Positions 14,767-19,645 of a stretch of 19,645 nt of DNA are shown in pieces. Made by a program: the position numbers and the translations under genes. The DNA is from Actinomyces sp. (GTDB taxonomy: Bacteria; Actinomycetota; Actinomycetes; Actinomycetales; Actinomycetaceae), in the NCBI GenBank assembly GCA_018375675.1, contig JAHACW010000042.1, positions 1-19,645 of the forward strand. The letters are read 5' to 3'. Numbering within the stretch: the stretch's first letter is position 1; every line of letters begins with the position of its first letter. The notes under the pieces were generated by a model that had not been told where the DNA came from, searched no databases, and saw only the letters and a program-made list of their open reading frames with translations.

Positions 14767-15198
14767 ATGACCCTCGTCAACACCCCTGCCGCCTCCGTCC
14801 GTGCCGCCAACGACACCCCCACCTCCTACGAGGAATTCCTCGACGTTCTCGCCGGCCTGCGACTGAGCTCCTCCCGCATCGACATTGACATCGACCGCGG
14901 CCAGGTCACCCTCGACGGACGCGACGCCGGCCTCTCCGCTAAGGAACACGACCTCCTGGCCCACCTCGCCGCCAACGCCGACCGCTCCGTCACCCGCGAC
15001 GAGCTCTTCGCCTCCGTGTGGGCCGACTCTGAACTCGGCTCCGACTCCCGCACAGTGGATGCCCACATCCGCCGCCTGCGCAAGAAGCTCTCCATCCTGC
15101 CCGACCTCATCTCCACGGTCCGCGGCGAAGGCTACCGCTTCAACTCCACCCCCTCCGTGCGCGTGCGTGTCACCCGCCCCGTCACCCTCGCCGCCTGA
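14767..15198 (+). CDS. Stand-alone OmpR/PhoB-type winged-helix DNA-binding protein
   Basis: This 143-residue protein consists of an about 35-residue N-terminal extension and then a complete OmpR/PhoB effector domain (about 38-126). LSAKEHDLLAHLAANADRSVTRDELFASVW contains the transactivation-loop and helix region; SRTVDAHIRRLRKKL (94-108) is the DNA-recognition helix, and STVRGEGYRF (116-125) the wing. There is no receiver domain and no kinase beside it, so it is not a standard response regulator. The ATG at 14767 is the only start downstream of an in-frame stop at 14731, and no good Shine-Dalgarno precedes it. It lies 90 nt after the sulfur-rich leader ORF and its hairpin. I infer a transcription factor for cysteine/methionine genes; direct evidence for its targets is lacking. 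Confidence 0.88.
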   Translation: MTLVNTPAASVRAANDTPTSYEEFLDVLAGLRLSSSRIDIDIDRGQVTLDGRDAGLSAKEHDLLAHLAANADRSVTRDELFASVWADSELGSDSRTVDAHIRRLRKKLSILPDLISTVRGEGYRFNSTPSVRVRVTRPVTLAA

Positions 15199-15206
15199 CA
15201 CCCCTC

Positions 15207-15223
15207 GCGGCGGACCCCGCCGC
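15207..15223 (+). terminator. GC hairpin after the winged-helix gene
   Basis: GCGGCGG and CCGCCGC pair perfectly with an ACC loop, nine bases after the stop. There is no T-tract, which is common in high-GC actinobacteria. Confidence 0.5.
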
Positions 15224-15312
15224 CACACCCCGCCGCGCCACCGCGCGCATTCGCACGCCGGTCGCCCCGGGCGGCTCCCAGCCCAGCCACCCGCACGGGC
15301 CACATAAAAGGG

Positions 15313-15353
15313 GAGAGGGGCCACGGCCTCGTCCCCGAAACCGCGCCCCTCTC
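15313..15353 (-). terminator. Hairpin downstream of ilvA
   Basis: GAGAGGGGC pairs perfectly with GCCCCTCTC over a 23-base loop, 20 bases beyond the ilvA stop. It may end transcription from both convergent genes. Confidence 0.5.
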
Positions 15354-15373
15354 AGGCGTATGTACCGACTCCC

Positions 15374-16660
15374 TTAGATCACGAGTCGCGTGATCTCCGA
15401 ATCCAGCGGCAGCTCCTCCACGTGCAGGGGTGAAGCCTCCATGCGGTGTCGAAGCCCGTCGATGTCATCCGGGTTCGACAAATCGATGCCCACCAGAGCG
15501 GGTCCGAGCTCGCGGTTGTTCTTCTTCGTGTACTCGAAGTGCACGATATCGTCTGCAGGCCCCAGCACATCCGAGAGGAAGACGCGCAGCATGCCCGGCT
15601 GCTGCGGGAACGTCACGAGGAAGTAATGACGCAGGCCCTCGTGGCGCAGCGAACGCTCCATGACCTCGGCGTAGCGCGTCAGGTCGTTGTTACCACCCGA
15701 CACGACGCACACGATCGCGCCGTCGGAGCGGCCCAGCAGTGCCTTGCGATCAGCCGGATCGGTCAAATACACGTGCGCGGCCGTGGACGCGAGAGCGCCA
15801 GCAGGCTCGGCGATGACGCCGTCGGACTGGTAGAGCTCCAGCATCTCCGTGCACACCGCGCCCTCGGGCACGACCAGCACGGAGTCAACGAACTGCGAGG
15901 CAATGTGGAAGGGGAGCGAACCTGCGCGGCCCACTGCCGTGCCATCCACGAAAGGATCGACCTTCGCCAGGGACATTGGCTGCCCCGCCTCGAGAGCAGC
16001 GTGCATCGACGCCGCGCCCGCGGGCTCCACACCGATGATCTTCACCTCTGGACGGTTTGCGCGCAGCCACGTCGCGATGCCCGCGATGAGGCCGCCGCCG
16101 CCCACGGGGACCAGGATCGCAGCCGTGTCCGCGGGCATCTGCTCCTCGAGTTCGACACCGATCGTGCCCTGACCGGCGATCGTGAAGGGATCATCGTAGG
16201 GGTGAACGTAGGTGCGGCCCGTCGCGCGCGCGGCCTCCTGTGCCAGCGCGTTCGCGCGGTCGAACGTGCCATCCACGATGACCTGCTCGACCCACTGCCC
16301 ACCAATCGTCGCGATACGGCGGCGCTTCTGGCGAGGCGTGTTCGAGGGCAGGTAAATCGTGCCGCGCACGCCCAGGTGGGCACACGCGTACGCCAGGCCC
16401 TGTGCGTGGTTACCTGCCGAGGCACACACGACCCCGCGTTCGCGCTCGGCGGGGGATAGGAGCGACATGCGCGCGTAGGCGCCGCGCACCTTGAAGGAGC
16501 GGCACTTCTGCTGATCCTCACGCTTGAGCAGAATATCCACGCCGGCCTCGGTGGACAGACGCTCGGAACGATCCAGGTTCGTGCGAACGGCGACCCCCTC
16601 CAGGGCGGTGGCTGCCTGACGGATGTCCTTCGGCGTGGTCACGTGAGAACTAGCGGTCAT
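15374..16660 (-). CDS. ilvA: Threonine dehydratase (threonine ammonia-lyase)
   Basis: IlvA is a PLP enzyme that deaminates threonine to 2-oxobutanoate, the first step toward isoleucine. The 428-residue protein has PLP lysine K57 in CRSFKVRGAYARM, the SAGNHAQG loop (81-88), the phosphate-binding GGGG (188-191), and a C-terminal ACT-like regulatory domain (about 338-428, from RHYFLVTFPQQPGML). The single ACT-like domain and the length fit the short biosynthetic form rather than the catabolic TdcB. The frame is open further upstream, but ATG 16660 is chosen because GGAAGGAG stands about five bases before it. It is divergent from orn, and a TACACT at 16690-16685 may be its -10. No Ile/Val leader peptide is visible. 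Confidence 0.95.
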   Translation of the reverse strand: MTASSHVTTPKDIRQAATALEGVAVRTNLDRSERLSTEAGVDILLKREDQQKCRSFKVRGAYARMSLLSPAERERGVVCASAGNHAQGLAYACAHLGVRGTIYLPSNTPRQKRRRIATIGGQWVEQVIVDGTFDRANALAQEAARATGRTYVHPYDDPFTIAGQGTIGVELEEQMPADTAAILVPVGGGGLIAGIATWLRANRPEVKIIGVEPAGAASMHAALEAGQPMSLAKVDPFVDGTAVGRAGSLPFHIASQFVDSVLVVPEGAVCTEMLELYQSDGVIAEPAGALASTAAHVYLTDPADRKALLGRSDGAIVCVVSGGNNDLTRYAEVMERSLRHEGLRHYFLVTFPQQPGMLRVFLSDVLGPADDIVHFEYTKKNNRELGPALVGIDLSNPDDIDGLRHRMEASPLHVEELPLDSEITRLVI

Positions 16661-16741
16661 GGGAACTCCTTCCAATACCCTTCTAGTGTAGTAGTGGCCA
16701 CCGCCCCCAAGTCCCACCCAACCGTATGACCCAGAGCGCAC

Positions 16742-16747
16742 TAACAT
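16742..16747 (+). promoter_or_regulatory. Possible leaderless -10 element of orn
   Basis: TAACAT is followed by seven bases and the GTG at 16755, placing the expected start on the start codon. The -35 is weak. Confidence 0.4.
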
Positions 16748-16754
16748 AGAAGGC

Positions 16755-17393
16755 GTGAAAACTTTGAAAGACCCCCTGGTCTGGATTGACTGCGAAATGA
16801 CCGGCCTGGACGTCTCACGCGACGCCCTCATCGAGGTGGCCGTGGTCGTGACCGACGGCGACCTCACGATTGTCGACCCCGGCATGGACGTGCTGATCAC
16901 GCCGCCGGCCGAAGCCCTCGACAACATGAATGACTTCGTGCGTAACATGCACACTTCCTCCGGTCTGCTTGATGACCTGCAGACGTCGGCTGTCTCCATG
17001 GAAGAGGCAACCGAGCAGGTCCTGTCCTACATCAAGCGCTTCGTGCCCCAGCAGGGCAAGGCGCTCCTGGCGGGCAACTCGGTGGGCACCGACAAGATGT
17101 TCCTCGAGGCGAACATGCCTTCCGTCATCGATCACCTGCACTACCGCCTGGTGGACGTGTCTTCCATCAAGGAACTGGCCAAGCGCTGGTACCGCGCTGC
17201 CTTCGCCGAGTCGCCCGACAAGCACGGCGGTCACCGTGCGCTGGCGGACATCCTGGAATCCATCCAGGAGCTCGAGTACTACCGCCGCGTGCTCTTTCCG
17301 GCCGAACCGGTGACCACCGAGCGCGCGCGTGAGGTGGCTCGTGAGGTCGTCGCCCTGGGCATTCCCGCTATGGGTGAGGCCGCCGAGGCCTGA
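16755..17393 (+). CDS. orn: Oligoribonuclease
   Basis: Orn is a 3'-to-5' exonuclease that finishes RNA decay by cutting two- to five-base oligoribonucleotides, including pGpG from cyclic-di-GMP turnover. The 212-residue protein has the complete DEDDh set: D12 and E14 in VWIDCEMTGLD, D113 in GNSVGTDKMFLE, H160 and D165 in HGGHRALADILESI. The start is GTG at 16755. GAAGG stands almost directly against it, too close for a normal ribosome site, so leaderless translation is more likely. The C-terminal extension after about residue 185 is Ala/Glu-rich. It is divergent from ilvA, and a hairpin follows 17 bases after the stop. Confidence 0.97.
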   Translation: MKTLKDPLVWIDCEMTGLDVSRDALIEVAVVVTDGDLTIVDPGMDVLITPPAEALDNMNDFVRNMHTSSGLLDDLQTSAVSMEEATEQVLSYIKRFVPQQGKALLAGNSVGTDKMFLEANMPSVIDHLHYRLVDVSSIKELAKRWYRAAFAESPDKHGGHRALADILESIQELEYYRRVLFPAEPVTTERAREVAREVVALGIPAMGEAAEA

Positions 17394-17410
17394 TATTCAT
17401 TCGTGACGCC

Positions 17411-17444
17411 AAGCGGCGGCATCCCTCCAGGGGTGTCGCCGCTT
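17411..17444 (+). terminator. Terminator of orn
   Basis: 17411-17425 pairs along all 15 positions with 17430-17444 (two G-U pairs) around TCCA. Only a short pyrimidine-containing tail follows. Confidence 0.75.
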
Positions 17445-17480
17445 CGCTGTTGAGAGAGCGCTGGGTGGGCGCAGCGTGTC

Positions 17481-17550
17481 GTTCACAGGGGTGCGTGCGA
17501 GGCGCTCGTTATCCACAGGGGGACGAGGCGAACGCGCGTCATCCACAGGG
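17481..17550 (+). repeat. Three DnaA-box-like repeats at 30-bp spacing upstream of ssb
   Basis: GTTCACAGGG (17481), ATCCACAGGG (17511) and ATCCACAGGG (17541) start exactly 30 bp apart. The second lies in TTATCCACA (17509-17517), a perfect DnaA box, and the third in TCATCCACA (17539-17547), one mismatch. The sequence between the repeats is not conserved. The rest of 17445-17639 holds no gene, only a CCGGC/GCCGG hairpin at 17602-17615 and the ssb ribosome site. Confidence 0.65.
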
Positions 17551-17639
17551 TGCGCTGTGGCGCTTGAAGTGGTGCGGCGTGTGGGGCTTTCCTGGATGCA
17601 TCCGGCCAATGCCGGCCAGAACGGACAAAGGATGCAACA

Positions 17640-18428
17640 ATGCAGGACATATCGACGACCCTCAAGGGCCGTATCGGATCAGAACCGATGATGAAGCACG
17701 TCAAAGGCGACGTCTGCGTGACGACCTTCCGACTTGCGATTACGAGATGGCGCTTTACGAGCGACGTTCGCACGGGCAACGCTTCCTATGTGGAGGACGG
17801 CGCCTACTGGTACACGGTGGAAACTTGGGACACGCTGGCCTCCAACGTGTTCCGCAGCTGCCGCAAGGGCGATCCCGTTGTCGTGGTTGCTCGACCCGTC
17901 CCTAACGGTTGGATCGACGGTAATGGGCAGATCAGGTCGTCGATCGTTTACCGCGCCTCCTCGGTCGGTCACGACCTGGCCCGCGGAACCTCCCAGTTCA
18001 CGAAGAATGGCGCGCACCTGACCGATGAGCCGGCGGGTGGGACGCAGGGGGATCCCTATTCGACGAGGCAGGGGCCGGGATCGGCGGTCATGGCTCAGGG
18101 CGGGGAACACCAGGGTGACCTGGGCGCCGATGTGCACGCTCATGCGGTCATGCCGAATGATGGAACGGACCTCCTGCCCGATGATGTGGCACCCTCCCAG
18201 AGTGAGCCGACGCCCCACGCTCCGACTGGTGCAGTGGGCGGAGAACTCTCCCCGCTCGCCACGCTCGACAAACACGAAAGGTCCGAGGAAGATTCCTCGG
18301 ACCTGGGCAGGAACTCGTCGTCATGCTTCGACTATTCAGTGCTGGAACACGGATGCACCGATGCGACGAAAAACGATGCGTTCGAGTCTATTGATGGCGA
18401 CGCGGATGAGCCGCCCGATGCAGCCTAG
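17640..18428 (+). CDS. Single-stranded DNA-binding protein (SSB-like paralogue)
   Basis: This 262-residue protein has an N-terminal SSB OB fold at about residues 1-115. VTTFRLAITRWRF, AYWYTVETWDTLASNVFRSC and RKGDPVVVVARPVPNGW follow the pattern of actinobacterial SSB paralogues. The long, low-complexity polar tail (about 120-262) is not recognisable and ends in DADEPPDAA. It lacks the DDDIPF-type tip by which the main SSB recruits partners. I therefore call it an accessory SSB, of the type linked elsewhere to competence or chromosome segregation; this role is inference. The ATG at 17640 has AAAGGA seven bases before it. Its TAG overlaps the convergent acpS stop within CTAG (18425-18428). DnaA-box-like repeats lie upstream. 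Confidence 0.85.
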   Translation: MQDISTTLKGRIGSEPMMKHVKGDVCVTTFRLAITRWRFTSDVRTGNASYVEDGAYWYTVETWDTLASNVFRSCRKGDPVVVVARPVPNGWIDGNGQIRSSIVYRASSVGHDLARGTSQFTKNGAHLTDEPAGGTQGDPYSTRQGPGSAVMAQGGEHQGDLGADVHAHAVMPNDGTDLLPDDVAPSQSEPTPHAPTGAVGGELSPLATLDKHERSEEDSSDLGRNSSSCFDYSVLEHGCTDATKNDAFESIDGDADEPPDAA

Positions 18429-18889
18429 GCGGATGCGTCCACGATCGCGACCTGCGCGATGGCGTACTCCCCGTCGTGGCTGATGGAGACGAGTGCTCGC
18501 CACGTGGACGATGTTCCCAGCGACTCCTCGCAGGCAGCCGCGACGTCTCCGTGCAGAGCGAGAGCGGGACGGTTCCACTCGTCGTGGATCACTTCAATCT
18601 CGCGCCAGTCCACGTCGTCGGCTCCGATGCGGGGAGGACGACCGAAGAGGGCGCACGACCAGGCCTTGATGAAGGCCTCCTTCGCGGCCCACAGGCCGCC
18701 CGCGTGACGGGCAACGGCCTCGTCATAGCGGGCGGAACCGGGCTGCGTACCTGAGGTAGCGGCGGCGCGGGCGCGGACCCGGCGGGCCTCCCTGGGCGTG
18801 AGAACGCCGTTCAAGAAGGCCGAGCCCGGCTCCCTCACCTGAGCGGCAAACTCAGGGAGGGAGACCAGGTCAACGCCGAGTCCGCGCAT
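18425..18889 (-). CDS. acpS: Holo-[acyl-carrier-protein] synthase
   Basis: AcpS transfers 4'-phosphopantetheine from CoA to a serine of an acyl carrier domain. The 154-residue protein shows GLGVDLVSLPEF (Mg2+-binding D7), LTPRE, LWAAKEAFIKAW (E71 and the KEA-K motif) and the terminal VSISHDGEYAIAQVAI, all AcpS-family signatures. It is a little longer than the usual ~120-130 because of an insertion at about residues 40-62. It begins three bases after the fas stop on the same strand, so it most likely activates the ACP domain of that synthase. Its stop overlaps the convergent ssb stop by four bases, leaving no room for a terminator. Confidence 0.94.
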   Translation of the reverse strand: MRGLGVDLVSLPEFAAQVREPGSAFLNGVLTPREARRVRARAAATSGTQPGSARYDEAVARHAGGLWAAKEAFIKAWSCALFGRPPRIGADDVDWREIEVIHDEWNRPALALHGDVAAACEESLGTSSTWRALVSISHDGEYAIAQVAIVDASA

Positions 18890-18892
18890 CGC

Positions 18893-19645
18893 TCACTTGC
18901 CTTCCGGCAGGTGGTAGAAGCCGTCCTCGCCGAGGCGGGCGTTCGGATCCAGCAGGATCGCGGCCTCGACCTCGTGCGCGTCACCGGCAACGCCAGCAGC
19001 CGGGTCGTCGGGCAGGCGACGGCCCTCGACCGAGGTGAACAGCGGGGCGTGGCCCAGCATGCCCATCTCGATGTGACGCTGGCCGTTGCGCAGGCGACGA
19101 TCCGACGCCGCGCGCCATGCCTCGAGCCGCTCGCGTCCGGCTTCGCGCTCCACGATGGCCTCGAAGGCGGCCGGGTTGACCAGCGCCAGGAAGCCGGAGA
19201 CGTGACCGAAGCCGAGCGAGGTCGCGAACGCCGCGCGCACCGGTCCACGCGAGGACAGGTTGAGCGGGGAACGCAGCCACACGAGCGGGCTGTACTTTTC
19301 CATCGCGTCGTCGACGCAGTCCAGCGCGATGTTCGCGGGGATCAGACCCGTGCGGAACACGTCGATGATGCCGCCGACCTGGAACACGCAGGCGCCGCCC
19401 TTCGCGTGACCCGTGAGGGTCTTCTGCGAGATGACGAGCAGCGGGTTACCGGGGGTGCGACCCAGTGCCATGCCGACGCGGGTGTGCAGATCCGACTCGT
19501 TGGGGTCATTGGCGTTCGTGGACGTGTCGTGCTTGGACACGAAGGCCACGTCGTCGATGCCCACGCCGAGCTCGCCGAGGTTGCGGGCGATGACCGAGTC
19601 GCGTCCGCCGCGCGCCACCGCGAGAGCACCCAGGCCGGGTGCCGG
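18893..19645 (-). CDS. fas: Type I fatty acid synthase, C-terminal ketoacyl-synthase part (runs off the window)
   Basis: About 250 C-terminal residues of a bacterial multidomain FAS I are present, and the frame is open to the window edge. The end of the ketoacyl-synthase domain shows FVSKHDTSTNANDPNESDLH with the first catalytic histidine, ISQKTLTGHAKGGACVFQ with the conserved lysine and second histidine, and SLGFGHVSGFLALVNP, matching mycobacterial/corynebacterial FAS I. The catalytic cysteine and the other domains lie outside. FAS I elongates malonyl/acetyl units on a built-in ACP in the cytoplasm. acpS follows after three bases, the usual neighbour for bacterial FAS I. The stop is TGA at 18893-18895. 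The true start is not in the window; an in-frame GTG at 19618 should not be taken as one. Confidence 0.95.
   Translation of the reverse strand, partial: PAPGLGALAVARGGRDSVIARNLGELGVGIDDVAFVSKHDTSTNANDPNESDLHTRVGMALGRTPGNPLLVISQKTLTGHAKGGACVFQVGGIIDVFRTGLIPANIALDCVDDAMEKYSPLVWLRSPLNLSSRGPVRAAFATSLGFGHVSGFLALVNPAAFEAIVEREAGRERLEAWRAASDRRLRNGQRHIEMGMLGHAPLFTSVEGRRLPDDPAAGVAGDAHEVEAAILLDPNARLGEDGFYHLPEGK

Noticed and set aside
17397..17609. 70-codon minus-strand ORF with PVDN/PVND repeats
   Set aside because: The ten-residue repeat is simply the translation of the 30-bp-spaced DnaA-box-like elements (TGTGGATAA gives VDN). It also covers the orn terminator.
17445..17639. Replication origin
   Set aside because: Three DnaA-box-like sites are present, but there is no AT-rich unwinding region and no dnaA, dnaN or gyrase genes nearby.

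Overview
The window is high-GC and densely coded. It looks like a chromosomal segment of an actinobacterium, most plausibly an Actinomyces/Schaalia-type member of the Actinomycetaceae. The basis is the C-terminal end of a type I fatty acid synthase next to its own AcpS, an actinobacterial Nei1-type glycosylase, a KMGKS-type LeuRS, a cysteine-free L32, and many apparently leaderless promoters. The genus is inference from recall; no database search was possible. I see no insertion sequence, phage, CRISPR or integrase gene.

Layout. 73-741: DtxR/MntR-type metalloregulator. 863-1309: HIT hydrolase on the minus strand, divergent from leuS and a nei1-type glycosylase (1434-5408). 5467-8405 (minus): GNAT acetyltransferase, serine acetyltransferase (cysE), cysteine synthase (cysK) and a YigZ-family protein. 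8581-8751: rpmF, with a strong terminator. 8883-10154: CPA2-type antiporter. 10190-10265: tRNA-Arg(UCU). 10397-10540 (minus): an unrecognised 47-residue cationic single-span membrane protein with a near-perfect Shine-Dalgarno. 10736-14284: a short Met/Cys leader ORF, metF and metE. 14611-15198: a second leader ORF with 10 sulfur residues out of 21, then a stand-alone OmpR-type winged-helix regulator. 15374-16660 (minus): threonine dehydratase. 16755-17393: oligoribonuclease. 17481-17547: three DnaA-box-like elements at exact 30-bp steps. 17640-18428: SSB-like protein. 18425-19645 (minus): acpS and the 3' end of fas.

The main theme is sulfur amino acid metabolism: cysE and cysK make cysteine, metF and metE make methionine. 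The most interesting signal is a pair of 22-codon leader ORFs, one before metF and one before the orphan winged-helix gene. Both appear leaderless. They share M1, N6, C12-G13 and R18-M19-C20 with no gaps. Both end in a hairpin that contains the stop codon, and both sit 90-99 nt before the next gene. This suggests a translation-sensing circuit for cysteine/methionine that controls both the last steps of methionine synthesis and a dedicated regulator. A perfect inverted repeat between the -35 and -10 of the second leader could be an operator. The circuit is an inference from sequence architecture, not a demonstrated system.
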